Below, one piece after another: positions 1-8,667 of a stretch of 64,000 nucleotides of DNA. Source of the stretch: JBLNBN01 sp050260015 (GTDB lineage Bacteria > Bacteroidota > Ignavibacteria > Kapaibacteriales > UBA2268). Under the pieces are notes generated by a model. That model saw only the letters and a list, made by a program, of their open reading frames with translations. It ran no database searches and had not been told where the DNA came from. Numbering within the stretch: the stretch's first letter is position 1; each line of letters opens with the position of its first letter. The stretch lies in assembly GCA_050260015.1 (NCBI GenBank), contig JBLNBN010000063.1, positions 1 to 64,000 on the forward strand, read 5' to 3'. The position numbers and the translations under genes were made by a program.

Positions 1-447
1 ATTATAGCGGGATTGATATTTGAAGCAAGCATGCTTGTGTTAATGTTTTCTGTAATGTTCTTTACCCCCGGACAGGATATATCCGAGGAAACCGCAAAGA
101 GCAACGAAAATGAGGACATTCTAAGCGAGATCGGGGAGATCGGTCGCGACTTCGCTTCCGCCGTGCTACAGATCGAGCAGCTTGCGAGCGGGGTAGAAAA
201 ATTATCGGCCCGACAGGAGGAAAGCATTGCCGCGGCCAATAAAGCCACGGAAATTGCCGCCGCCGCAATTTCTCCCAATCCTCAATTGCTTGAAACGATG
301 CGCGAGACGGGGGCCGCGCTTAAAGATCTGAACTCGAAAATTAACGAGCTTTCCGCCGAAATTGAAGAAATAAGAAAAGAAAAAATTGAATCGGCCGTGC
401 GCGCCGAATTAGAAAAATACTTTAGTTCGAAGTTGGAATCGAAATGA
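1..447 (+). CDS. gldL: GldL/PorL-like T9SS motor protein, 5'-partial
   Basis: The reading frame is open from the first base of the window, so the N-terminus is missing. What remains starts inside a hydrophobic helix with a glutamate buried among apolar residues (GLIFEASMLVLMF), followed by a roughly 110-residue charged, alanine/glutamate-rich coiled coil ending in a lysine-rich tail. In the GldL family two transmembrane helices, the second with an essential membrane-embedded Glu, precede a long cytoplasmic helical region; this fragment fits helix 2 plus that tail. Its stop overlaps the start of the next gene by ATGA, implying translational coupling, and that neighbour has GldM-like topology. 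GldL and GldM form the proton-driven inner-membrane motor of type IX secretion. The assignment rests on topology, the buried Glu and context, not on a long family motif. A TTG at 13 or ATG at 31 could be read as starts but would cut the helix. Confidence 0.62.
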   Translation: MIAGLIFEASMLVLMFSVMFFTPGQDISEETAKSNENEDILSEIGEIGRDFASAVLQIEQLASGVEKLSARQEESIAAANKATEIAAAAISPNPQLLETMRETGAALKDLNSKINELSAEIEEIRKEKIESAVRAELEKYFSSKLESK

Positions 448-1919
448 GAGTTACACCGCCGAAGAGAAGGCGAATAGTAGATATATATTTCGTGCTTTAT
501 CTTGCCGCGCTTCTATTCCTTTTGCCGGATAAGAAGCCTGCCGACGAGCGTTCGAATCAGAAGAATTACTCGGAAAGCTTTACGTTGCGCGCGGAAAAAA
601 ACGCGCTCTTCGCGAAGGCGTATATCGATTCCAACGGATTAAACGTTATTTCTCTTGATTCCGTAAATTATATTTATTACTCCGGAGACGTGGAGGACGT
701 AAATTACGAGTTTATCATAGAGGATCCCGCGGTAAAGCGTCGGGTCTCGATAAACAGCGACGAAATGTCCTCAACGAGGTATTTTAGGCTAATAGAGGAC
801 GAGGAGAATAAATCCGCTTCCTTTTATTGGAAGCCTCCGGCAGACGCCAGGAATAACGCCGTATATAGCGTTCGCGTAAACGCAGTCGCAAAAAGCCGGC
901 GCGGCGCAGATCTTTTATCGGAAAGGCCGCAGCTGAGAGCCTCCGCTCAATTTAACCTGATTCTCAATTTCTATGAAAAAATACCCGGCAGCTCCGCTCT
1001 TGCAGCAACCGGCGAAACAGCGGGAACGAGGATTGACGGCGGCATGGGCGCTCCCCAGTTTATATCGACCAATTTCTCGTTTAATCTGCAAAATTACGAG
1101 ATTCGCGCTCTTGCAGGGCAACGTTGGCAAAATTCTATATTCTCGGCCGGGGCGGATCTTAAAATGGATCTTAGCGAAGCTCCCAAAATCCGAATTAACA
1201 ATACGCCGCAGAACAATGGCGGCACGGTATACTTAAAGTCGTTAAATCCCGGCGGGATCGTGCTTGAAGGGGTCGCTCCCTCCTACGGCGAATCGCGCGT
1301 TAACGTCGCCTTTAGGCAGAAGTTTACCGGCAGGGAGGTTGAGATGGAGTTTAAGGTGGCTCCGCAAATGCTCAAATCGCCGCAATACGATAAGGTAATG
1401 TATCCCGACCGTAATTATACGATACAGCTTAACATGCCCTTCGTAAGCGGCCAGGAAAGCTCCGCCCAGCTTAAGTCCGGGGACGGCAGGAACGTCTACG
1501 CGTCGAGCGAAGGCGGCGGCGAGCTCGCATTTACCCCAAGCGCTTCGGATACGGGTAAGACTATTTACCTTGAACGGTATGTCGACGGCAAGCTGTTTGG
1601 ACAACGCTATCCTATTCAAATTAAGAGCTACCCTCCTCCGGAAGTCGTTCGATTAATTGATTTCGGCGCAAAGACCGTGCGCCTGCAAACTGCAGCTTAC
1701 GGCGCATTTGCCGGCCGTGAGAACTATGTCGTCCGCCTTGAATTGGAAGGCAACGCGCGCTACCGCGAATTAAACGGGCAAGCGACGCTTGACCGGGCTT
1801 CTATGCAATACGTTCAAATATTTGAAATTACGCCGATCGATACCGAGAAGCCGTTCGAATTTAACGTAACGGCCGTCGACAGGCGCGGCTCGCGCTCGGC
1901 CGAAAGAAAGTATCATTAA
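444..1919 (+). CDS. gldM: GldM/PorM-like T9SS periplasmic motor protein
   Basis: 491 aa. A short basic N-terminus with PP and an Arg-rich stretch (residues 1-10) runs into one transmembrane helix (about 12-28), followed by a large periplasmic beta-rich region that looks like several Ig-like domains. This is the plan of GldM, whose N-terminal helix pairs with GldL helices and whose periplasmic domains reach the outer-membrane translocon. The Arg-rich segment just before the helix is where GldM carries its conserved arginine. The usual helical first periplasmic domain is not obvious; beta-type sequence begins within about 40 residues of the membrane. The start overlaps the previous stop by 4 bp. 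A GldN-like gene does not follow; the next gene is a TolC homologue 115 bp away. Assignment is inferred from topology and the GldL-like neighbour; an unrelated single-span periplasmic protein is the alternative. Confidence 0.55.
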   Translation: MRVTPPKRRRIVDIYFVLYLAALLFLLPDKKPADERSNQKNYSESFTLRAEKNALFAKAYIDSNGLNVISLDSVNYIYYSGDVEDVNYEFIIEDPAVKRRVSINSDEMSSTRYFRLIEDEENKSASFYWKPPADARNNAVYSVRVNAVAKSRRGADLLSERPQLRASAQFNLILNFYEKIPGSSALAATGETAGTRIDGGMGAPQFISTNFSFNLQNYEIRALAGQRWQNSIFSAGADLKMDLSEAPKIRINNTPQNNGGTVYLKSLNPGGIVLEGVAPSYGESRVNVAFRQKFTGREVEMEFKVAPQMLKSPQYDKVMYPDRNYTIQLNMPFVSGQESSAQLKSGDGRNVYASSEGGGELAFTPSASDTGKTIYLERYVDGKLFGQRYPIQIKSYPPPEVVRLIDFGAKTVRLQTAAYGAFAGRENYVVRLELEGNARYRELNGQATLDRASMQYVQIFEITPIDTEKPFEFNVTAVDRRGSRSAERKYH

Positions 1920-1971
1920 TGAAGAGATTACCATTAGCTGGGAATTAGTTGAAATAATAATTGATATATTT

Positions 1972-2005
1972 TTTGAAACTAAAGAGCAAAGCTTTCGTAT
2001 TTTTG
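1972..2005 (+). promoter_or_regulatory. Candidate Bacteroidota-type promoter of the tolC cluster
   Basis: TTTG at 1972-1975 and TATTTTTG at 1998-2005 (TAnnTTTG) are separated by 22 nt, close to the 19-21 nt usual for the Bacteroidota -33/-7 promoter. They lie 30 bp before the TolC start, in the only gap of more than 50 bp in front of the export cluster. The spacing is slightly long, so this is a candidate. Confidence 0.45.
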
Positions 2006-2034
2006 AGTATTCTTTAATGGTATCGGTTTAGAAT

Positions 2035-3372
2035 ATGAAAAGAGTATTTTCCTCAATATTTATACTAATCCTCTTCAACGCGGTAAGCTCCGGGGCGCAA
2101 ACAAAAGGGCAGAATGTCTTTACGCTTGAGCAGAGCATCCAAATCGCGCTGGAAAAAAATTATGACGTTCGGGTTAATAAACAGCGCATCCAGACATCGG
2201 ACGCCCAAGTGCGGGCTGCGTTCGGTTCATATTTACCTTCGGCGGACGTCAGCTTAGGCTACCAGAGACAATTTGGTCTTAAATCCAGGAATTATCAAGG
2301 CCTTGTCTACGACGTTCCCGCGGATCAACTCAGTAATTATTCCCTGCAGGCAACGGCTCAATACCTGATTTTCGACGGTTTCAACCGCGACGCGCTCTAT
2401 AGCCAAGCCGAAAAGACGCTGGACGCAAACAGGATGACAGCGGAGCAAACTCGCGATAATATTAGAATTGAGGTTATTCGCAATTATATAAACGTAATCA
2501 AGAACGGCCAGATCGTTAAGATCCGTCGGCAAAATATTGAAGAGGGCAGGAAAACATTAGAAATGATCCAAGCCCAATTCAAGGCCGGCACGATTTCAAT
2601 TACCCCCGTCTACGCGCAGGAAGCCGCGTTAGGAACGCGCGAGCTCGAACTATTGCAGGCCGAGAACGACGTAAACATCGCTAAAGCTAACCTGCTCGTC
2701 ACAATGGGTTTAGAAGCGGATATGGAGGCGACGTTCCTGGAGACGAGCCTGGCCAACGACGTTGGCGACGAGGACATGCTTGGCTTTCGTAAAAGGATAG
2801 GCGGGGAGCAATCGCTAATAAAGCGCGCCATCGACTCCCGCCAGGACATACGAGCTTTGGAAGCTTCGCTTGAAGCCAGCCGCGCGTACGTTCGCTCCAC
2901 CATGTCGGGTTATTACCCGAAGCTTTACGCCCAGGGCGGTTGGATGTTCTCCAATAATCAATTTAACAATTTTGGCGAAAGGGGATTTTCCTATTTAGGC
3001 TTGTCCCTCCAGGTCCCTGTTTTCGAGCAATTCAGGACCAACGCCCAAAAGCAAACCGCGGAGCTTCAGCTCGTTCAAAACGAAATGGAAATACGTCGAC
3101 TTGAAAACGTTGTGCGTTCGAACATTCAATTAGCAATTCTAAATTTAGACGGGGCGGAAAAAGGGCTTGAAATAAGCCGGCGAGCCCTGCGCAGCGCGGA
3201 AATGAATTTCCGTAGCGTCGAGGAGAGCTTTAAGGTTGGGACGGCTAACTCGACCGATCTTACGACCGCAAACGCGCAGCTAATAACCGCCCAGGTCAAC
3301 CGGGTAACGAGCGTTTACAATTACCTGCAAATCCAAAAAGAAGTTCTTTACGCAATCGGCGAGCTCAAGTAG
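2035..3372 (+). CDS. TolC family outer-membrane efflux protein
   Basis: 445 aa with a signal peptide (about residues 1-22, ending SSGAQ) and the two-fold repeated architecture of outer-membrane efflux proteins: an N-terminal repeat beginning FTLEQSIQIALEKNYDVR and a second repeat starting near residue 250 with long alpha-helical segments. A C-terminal LTTANAQLITAQVNRV segment is typical of the family. TolC homologues form trimeric outer-membrane channels with a periplasmic helical tunnel and work with an inner-membrane pump and a periplasmic adaptor. The adaptor (4114), ATPase (5398) and two permeases (6141, 7399) all follow, so this is the outer-membrane exit of a MacAB-type tripartite exporter. 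The substrate cannot be told from sequence. Confidence 0.92.
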   Translation: MKRVFSSIFILILFNAVSSGAQTKGQNVFTLEQSIQIALEKNYDVRVNKQRIQTSDAQVRAAFGSYLPSADVSLGYQRQFGLKSRNYQGLVYDVPADQLSNYSLQATAQYLIFDGFNRDALYSQAEKTLDANRMTAEQTRDNIRIEVIRNYINVIKNGQIVKIRRQNIEEGRKTLEMIQAQFKAGTISITPVYAQEAALGTRELELLQAENDVNIAKANLLVTMGLEADMEATFLETSLANDVGDEDMLGFRKRIGGEQSLIKRAIDSRQDIRALEASLEASRAYVRSTMSGYYPKLYAQGGWMFSNNQFNNFGERGFSYLGLSLQVPVFEQFRTNAQKQTAELQLVQNEMEIRRLENVVRSNIQLAILNLDGAEKGLEISRRALRSAEMNFRSVEESFKVGTANSTDLTTANAQLITAQVNRVTSVYNYLQIQKEVLYAIGELK

Positions 3373-3401
3373 TTTTTCAAATATTAATGGAGGGTGTAAT
3401 A

Positions 3402-4067
3402 ATGGAAACTCAAGACAACTTTGAAGAAGAACAGCGCCGCTACGCGCAGATGATGCCGGACTATTCCGTAGACGATCCGTACTCTTTGCGCGTTGGATTC
3501 GGGCGCAGGCTCGGGGCCTACCTTATCGACATACTAATAGCGATGATAATAATCGCAATCGGGTACACCTTAACGGGAGCTTTCGGCGAAATGTTTGGAC
3601 AGAACTACCAGGAGCTGATGGGCGATCCCGACGCCATGGCCGAATACCAAGCCGCTTTGCTGGCAAAGACGCTTCCCGTGCAAATAATAACGATTCTATT
3701 GATCGGCGCTTTTGAAATATTCATGGCGGCGTCCCCCGGCAAGCTGGCTTTAAATATGCGTATCGGAAATGCAAATAGGACTAAAGCGACGCTTGGGACA
3801 TTGTTCTTCCGGTTTACGCTGAAGTACGGAACGATCTATTTTTCGATCCTCTATTGGATCACCAGCGTCAATATCTGGAATTGGGTAGGCACGTTCTTCG
3901 GAATCATAATATTAATCGGCTGCTTCTTCGTGCTTGGCGAAAAGCGCCAGGCGCTGCACGACATGATAGCCAAGACCGCGGTATATCTTTCCGAGAACGT
4001 AACGCGCGCGAGCCAGAGCGAGCTTATCAGGGAGGATTCGACTCGCGGAGAAAAGAATATAGGATAA
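3402..4067 (+). CDS. RDD family membrane protein
   Basis: About 221 aa. An acidic N-terminus (about 30 residues) precedes an RDD domain: the first helix begins with the GFGRRLGAYLIDILIA motif carrying the family's Arg and Asp, a second hydrophobic block is near residue 95, the SPGKLALNMRI segment follows, and further helices lie at about 145-180. An ATG at 3387 is also in frame, but GGAGGGTG (3389-3396) sits 5 nt before the ATG at 3402, so the later start is preferred. RDD proteins are small integral membrane proteins of mostly unknown role; some have been linked to ion transport. Its position between the outer-membrane channel and the periplasmic adaptor is unusual and suggests that it serves or assists the exporter, but no biochemical role can be read from the sequence. 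Confidence 0.85.
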   Translation: METQDNFEEEQRRYAQMMPDYSVDDPYSLRVGFGRRLGAYLIDILIAMIIIAIGYTLTGAFGEMFGQNYQELMGDPDAMAEYQAALLAKTLPVQIITILLIGAFEIFMAASPGKLALNMRIGNANRTKATLGTLFFRFTLKYGTIYFSILYWITSVNIWNWVGTFFGIIILIGCFFVLGEKRQALHDMIAKTAVYLSENVTRASQSELIREDSTRGEKNIG

Positions 4068-4113
4068 CAATTTACTAAAATTATAAAACCGTAAGACTGA
4101 TAACGGGGAAGAA

Positions 4114-5388
4114 ATGGCAAAGAAAAGTAAAAAAACAACCTGGATAGTAATCGGCTCTATTGCAGCATTATTAATAATAGCCGTACTGCTTGGAGTGGCT
4201 AGCTCCGGCGATAAACCTGTGGAAGTTACCGTATCCAAAGTTGGAAGGCGCACAATTACTCAAACGGTTTCCGCCGTTGGAAAGATCGAAGCTGAAACTG
4301 AAATTAAGGTCAGTTCCGAAACGAGCGGCGAAATCGTTTACCTGGGCGTGAAGGAAGGGGACACGGTGCGACGCGGCGAACTTTTGGTCCGCATTAAGCC
4401 CGACATTATCCAAACCCAGCTCGAGCAATTTTCCGCCCTGATGGAATCGGCCAAGATGGAAATAGACGCCCGGCGCGCAGAGATGGACCGCACCCAATCG
4501 GAGCTTGGCAGGGTACAGTCATTAAACTCGCAGCAATTCGCCTCCGCCCAGGATCTCGACAGGGCGCGCTCGGCCTTCAACGCCGCCGAAGCGAACTACA
4601 AAGCCTCACTTTCCCGTTATCAGCAGGCGCAGGCGCAGTACAGGGAAATTCGTCGCGCCGCGGAGCGCACGACTATCTCGGCGCCAATTAGCGGAATCGT
4701 TACAAGCCTCGCCGTAGAGCAGGGCGAAAAGGTCGTAGGAACTGCTCAAATGCAGGGCACTGAAATGCTGCGCGTTTCCGACTTAAATGTAATGAACGCC
4801 GTCGTCGACGTCTCCGAGGACGATATAATCCACGTCAAGAATGGCGACACGGCAAATATCGAGATCGACGCGCTCCCGGACAAGGTATATAAAGGGGTGG
4901 TTATAGAAATCGGGCACGCGGCAAAGCAAAGCGCGCTCGGCACCCAGGACCAGGTCACGAACTTCGCCGTAAAGGTAAGGATAATCGATAAGGAATTCAG
5001 ATTGCGCCCCGGTATGAGCTGCAATGTGGATATTCTTACCGAAACCAAATATAACGTCCTTGCGGCTCCGCTAATGGCCGTAACGGTACGCGACGTGCCT
5101 AAGAACGAGGACGAAGGCGGACCCGTAAAGAATCTAACCCAGGAAAAGTTAGAGAGGGCGAATAAGAATAAGCCGCAATCGGTTGTTTTCGCCCCGTCCG
5201 GCGACAAGGCGAAACTAGTTAAAGTCGAGACCGGCGTCAGCGACAACGGTTACATCGAGATCACGAGCGGGCTCCGCGAGGGCCAGGAAATTATTTCGGG
5301 CAGCTTCCAGGCAGTTAGCAAGACGTTAAACGACGGCTCGAAGATCAGCCGTTCGGCTAAGAAAAAATACGGTAAAAAGCAGGTCTAG
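4114..5388 (+). CDS. MacA/HlyD-type periplasmic adaptor (membrane fusion protein)
   Basis: 424 aa. One N-terminal transmembrane helix (about residues 9-28) anchors a periplasmic protein with the half-lipoyl motif pair (VSAVGKIEAE... and ISAPISGIVTSLAVEQGEKV) flanking a long alpha-helical hairpin (about 105-190), then a beta-barrel domain and a C-terminal membrane-proximal domain, ending in a lysine-rich tail. This is the standard order for an adaptor linking an inner-membrane ABC permease to TolC. A GGGGAAG Shine-Dalgarno-like sequence lies just before the ATG. The next gene, the ATPase, starts 9 bp after the stop, so the two are very probably cotranscribed. An insertion rich in Glu, Asn and Lys near residues 325-350 lies within the membrane-proximal part. 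Confidence 0.92.
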   Translation: MAKKSKKTTWIVIGSIAALLIIAVLLGVASSGDKPVEVTVSKVGRRTITQTVSAVGKIEAETEIKVSSETSGEIVYLGVKEGDTVRRGELLVRIKPDIIQTQLEQFSALMESAKMEIDARRAEMDRTQSELGRVQSLNSQQFASAQDLDRARSAFNAAEANYKASLSRYQQAQAQYREIRRAAERTTISAPISGIVTSLAVEQGEKVVGTAQMQGTEMLRVSDLNVMNAVVDVSEDDIIHVKNGDTANIEIDALPDKVYKGVVIEIGHAAKQSALGTQDQVTNFAVKVRIIDKEFRLRPGMSCNVDILTETKYNVLAAPLMAVTVRDVPKNEDEGGPVKNLTQEKLERANKNKPQSVVFAPSGDKAKLVKVETGVSDNGYIEITSGLREGQEIISGSFQAVSKTLNDGSKISRSAKKKYGKKQV

Positions 5389-5397
5389 GGAACAAGT

Positions 5398-6144
5398 ATG
5401 GAAAATAGCGGCATAAAATCTGCGACAAGGCGAATTATAAAAATAGCGAACGTTAAGAAAATCTATAAAATGGGCGCCGAGGTAGTCTTTGCGCTCCGCG
5501 ACGTATCGCTGGACATTCATGAGAACGAATATGTCGCTATCATGGGGCCTTCAGGCTCGGGAAAGTCTACGCTAATGAATATTATCGGGTGCCTGGATAC
5601 TCCAAGCGCGGGTAAGTATTGGTTTGGCGACGAGGACGTTTCCGAAATGGGCGACAACGATTTGGCTAGCATTCGCAATCGAAAGATAGGATTTGTTTTC
5701 CAGACCTTCAATTTATTGCCGCGAGCATCCTCGCTTAAAAATGTGGAGTTACCGCTTGTGTATTCCGGCGTCGGTTACTCGATCCGACGGGAACGCGCTA
5801 TCGAAGCCCTTACGAACGTAGGACTTGCGGACAGGATGACGCATAAGCCCAACGAGCTTTCCGGCGGTCAGCGGCAGAGGGTAGCAGTAGCGCGCGCTTT
5901 AGTCACTCATCCCGAAATAATTCTTGCGGACGAACCAACCGGCAACTTAGATTCCAAGACCGGCGAGGACATAATGAAGCTCTTCGAAGAGCTCTGGAGG
6001 CTGGGGAACACGATGATTTTAGTAACGCACGAAGAAGACATCGCTCGGCACGCCCATAGAATAATCCGGCTTAAGGACGGGTTAATAGAGCGGGACGAAT
6101 TAAATCCCAATCCGATCACTTTCAACGGGATCGGCTCTAAATGA
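5398..6144 (+). CDS. MacB/LolD-type ABC transporter ATPase
   Basis: 248 aa, one complete nucleotide-binding domain: Walker A GPSGSGKST at residues 50-58, Q-loop segment FVFQTFNLLPR, signature LSGGQRQR from residue 154, Walker B ILADEP near 173-178 followed by TGNLDS, and an H-loop in LVTHEED. The TGNLDS form is characteristic of the MacB/LolD/FtsE subfamily, which drives mechanotransmission rather than ordinary import. Its stop overlaps the following permease start (ATGA, 6141-6144), so ATPase and permease are translationally coupled. In E. coli MacB the ATPase and permease are one chain; here they are separate and one ATPase gene precedes two permeases. Confidence 0.95.
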   Translation: MENSGIKSATRRIIKIANVKKIYKMGAEVVFALRDVSLDIHENEYVAIMGPSGSGKSTLMNIIGCLDTPSAGKYWFGDEDVSEMGDNDLASIRNRKIGFVFQTFNLLPRASSLKNVELPLVYSGVGYSIRRERAIEALTNVGLADRMTHKPNELSGGQRQRVAVARALVTHPEIILADEPTGNLDSKTGEDIMKLFEELWRLGNTMILVTHEEDIARHAHRIIRLKDGLIERDELNPNPITFNGIGSK

Positions 6145-7391
6145 GGTGGAACGACATATCGGAAGCTTTGGCGCAAGCCAGCGAATCCCTGCGCGCCAAT
6201 AAGATGCGCTCGTTGCTGGCTTCTCTTGGCGTAGTTATAGGCATATCTTTCGTTATACTGATGGGGTGGGCCTTAACGGGGCTGGACAACGCGCTCTACG
6301 AAACTATACAGTTCACTGGAAGCGATATGCTCTACGTCGACAAGTGGCCCTGGGCCGGTCAGCAAAATTGGGACGACATCGAAGCCCGGAAGGACATTAC
6401 CTACGAACAAGCCAAAAAAGCCGCCGAAAGAATTGAATCCGCCGAACTCGTTTTTCCTATAGCCTGGGCTTGGGGCGAAGCCGTGCAGTACCGCGATATA
6501 GTTTACGAAAGGGCGCAGGTGCAGGGGACCAGTTGGGAATTCTCCAAAACTCCCGGCGCCAGGGTGCTGTACGGACGAACTTTCACCCAATTCGAGAATG
6601 AGACCAGCCAGAATGTAGTCGTGCTTGGGCATGCCGTCTACGAAGCCCTCTTCGGCGAAGCCTATCCCATCGGGAAGCAGGTGGAACTAGCAGGCAAGCG
6701 GTTTACGGTCATTGGCGTTATAGTTAAGCAGGGCAACTTCCTCAACGAGTTCTCCGACAGGTTGACGTATATCCCGATGCGCACTTTTATTAGCGCGTTC
6801 GGAAAGAACCGCTCCTTTACGCTTGCCGTTAAAGCCGGCAACGAAGCCGATCTCGATTACGTTCGCGACGAGGTTCGCGGCGTCATGCGGCAGGAACGTA
6901 ATTTAACGATCGATAAAAAGGACGATTTTGCCATTAACGAAACGAAAACTTTCGAAGAATCCCTGGCTATTATCCGGGGATCTATTTGGGGAGTCGGAAT
7001 CGGTATGACGGCTCTATCCTTTATCGTCGGCATAATTGGAATTATGAACATCATGTTCGTATCCGTTACGGAAAGGACTAAAGAAATAGGCATACGAAAG
7101 GCATTGGGAGCCAAGAACAGCTCGATACTGGTACAGTTCATAGTTGAGAGCAGCGTGCTCTGCATTTTAGGCGCTTTCATTTCCTTCGTGATCTGTTCGG
7201 GCTTGATTTACTTTACAGTTTTACTGATACGGAGAGCCGACGCGTCGATTACGTTTTTAGACCCGATTCTGCCTCCTAATTTATTTATTATTTCGACGAT
7301 CGTATCGATTATCGTTGGCGTTCTCTCCGGCTTAGCGCCGGCAATGAGGGCGGCGCGATTAAAACCGGTCGACGCGCTAAGATTCGAGTAG
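6141..7391 (+). CDS. MacB-type ABC transporter permease, first copy
   Basis: 416 aa. A first transmembrane helix (about 23-48), a large periplasmic MacB-type domain (about 50-280) and three C-terminal helices forming the FtsX domain (about 290-410). Recognisable segments are SLGVVIGISFVILMG in the first helix, NIMFVSVTERTKEIGIRKALGAK in the coupling region and GLAPAMRAARLKPVDALRFE at the C-terminus. The permease lacks an ATPase domain; that function comes from the overlapping upstream gene. The next permease begins 7 bp downstream and is clearly homologous, so the pump may be a permease heterodimer, unlike the MacB homodimer. Confidence 0.93.
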   Translation: MRWNDISEALAQASESLRANKMRSLLASLGVVIGISFVILMGWALTGLDNALYETIQFTGSDMLYVDKWPWAGQQNWDDIEARKDITYEQAKKAAERIESAELVFPIAWAWGEAVQYRDIVYERAQVQGTSWEFSKTPGARVLYGRTFTQFENETSQNVVVLGHAVYEALFGEAYPIGKQVELAGKRFTVIGVIVKQGNFLNEFSDRLTYIPMRTFISAFGKNRSFTLAVKAGNEADLDYVRDEVRGVMRQERNLTIDKKDDFAINETKTFEESLAIIRGSIWGVGIGMTALSFIVGIIGIMNIMFVSVTERTKEIGIRKALGAKNSSILVQFIVESSVLCILGAFISFVICSGLIYFTVLLIRRADASITFLDPILPPNLFIISTIVSIIVGVLSGLAPAMRAARLKPVDALRFE

Positions 7392-7398
7392 GCAACTT

Positions 7399-8631
7399 AT
7401 GAATTTTATAGAGAGCATATGGCTGGCTTTGGATTCGATACGCGTGAACAAATTGCGCGCAGGACTGACTTTGCTGAGCATCTCGATAGGAGTATTTGCT
7501 ATCATCGGGGCCGGCGCGTTAGTCGAATCGATAAATAATACCGTCAACGTCGAATTGGAAAAGCACGGGCGCAACTCCTTCTTTATTTCTAAGATGCCCA
7601 ACATGGTGCTAAGCGGCAAGGGGTGGCGAAAGTATATGAAGCGCAAGAACATCACCTGGCGGCAGGCGGAGCAATTCAAAAAGCGATTAACTTTGGGCCA
7701 GATGGTCTCGCTCGCCAGCTTCGATCAGGGCGCGACTATAGAGTACGGCGCCAGGAAGACAAACCCTACGATTTACATTTACGGCGCGGACCAAAATTTT
7801 ATCTACACACAAAATTCTACGATGGATCTCGGCAGGCCCCTGATAGAAGCCGACATTAATTATTCCAAGCGGGTTTGCATGATCGGCGCGGACGTCGTAA
7901 AACAACTCTTCCCGAATGAGAATCCCATAGGCAAGAAGATAAAGGTCAAAGGGTATAACTTCCAGGTAATCGGCACGCTCGCTTCGAAGGGAGCCATGAT
8001 GGGGCAGAGCCAGGACGGAATGGTTGTCTTGCCGATCACCCAATTCCTGACTTATTTTTCCAATCAATGGAATCAGAGTCTCTGGATATCTATCCGAAGC
8101 ACAAGCATGGAAACGCTCGAGGAATCGATGGACGAAGCGATTGGCGTACTGCGCGGCATTAGGAACGTAAAGCCATGGGAGGAGAACGATTTTGAGGTCG
8201 CAACCAGCGAATCCATTTCCGAGCAATTCTCCAGCATAACGAAGTACCTCACCTATTTTGGATTTATATCCGGGGCTATCGCATTGATAGCGGCGGGCGT
8301 GGGCATAATGAATATTATGCTTGTTTCAGTAAAGGAGCGAACGCGCGAGATAGGCATACGCAAAGCTATAGGAGCGAAGAGCAGCTGGGTGCTGTGGCAA
8401 TTCATAGTCGAGACTGTAACGCTTTGCCAGGTAGGCGGCTTTATCGGTATATTGCTGGGGGTTGGGGCGGCCTCGCTATTCGGCGGCTTGCTTGGGCTAT
8501 CGCTTAAGCTGCCGTTGCTATGGATATTGTTCAGCATGGCGATTTGCACGGCGCTTGGACTGATATCGGGCGCCTACCCGGCGTGGAAGGCCGCAAAGCT
8601 GGACCCGATAGAAGCGCTGAGGTACGAATAG
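7399..8631 (+). CDS. MacB-type ABC transporter permease, second copy
   Basis: 410 aa with the same layout as its upstream neighbour: a first helix containing TLLSISIGVFAIIGAGALV, a MacB-type periplasmic domain, then the FtsX domain with NIMLVSVKERTREIGIRKAIGAK and the C-terminal GAYPAWKAAKLDPIEALRYE. The two permeases are alike in the FtsX region and much less so in the periplasmic region, as expected if an ancient tandem duplication specialised into a heterodimer. It is the last gene of the export cluster; the next gene is convergent. Substrate unknown: MacAB relatives export macrolides, haem precursors, toxins or lipopeptides. Confidence 0.92.
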   Translation: MNFIESIWLALDSIRVNKLRAGLTLLSISIGVFAIIGAGALVESINNTVNVELEKHGRNSFFISKMPNMVLSGKGWRKYMKRKNITWRQAEQFKKRLTLGQMVSLASFDQGATIEYGARKTNPTIYIYGADQNFIYTQNSTMDLGRPLIEADINYSKRVCMIGADVVKQLFPNENPIGKKIKVKGYNFQVIGTLASKGAMMGQSQDGMVVLPITQFLTYFSNQWNQSLWISIRSTSMETLEESMDEAIGVLRGIRNVKPWEENDFEVATSESISEQFSSITKYLTYFGFISGAIALIAAGVGIMNIMLVSVKERTREIGIRKAIGAKSSWVLWQFIVETVTLCQVGGFIGILLGVGAASLFGGLLGLSLKLPLLWILFSMAICTALGLISGAYPAWKAAKLDPIEALRYE

Positions 8632-8667
8632 CTATCGCTTCGAACGGTCGGTCGAATATGAATACAA

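Noticed and set aside
8637..8660. Hairpin between the permease and the 79-aa gene
   Set aside because: The TTCGA/TCGAA arms are only 5 bp and no U-tract follows on either strand.
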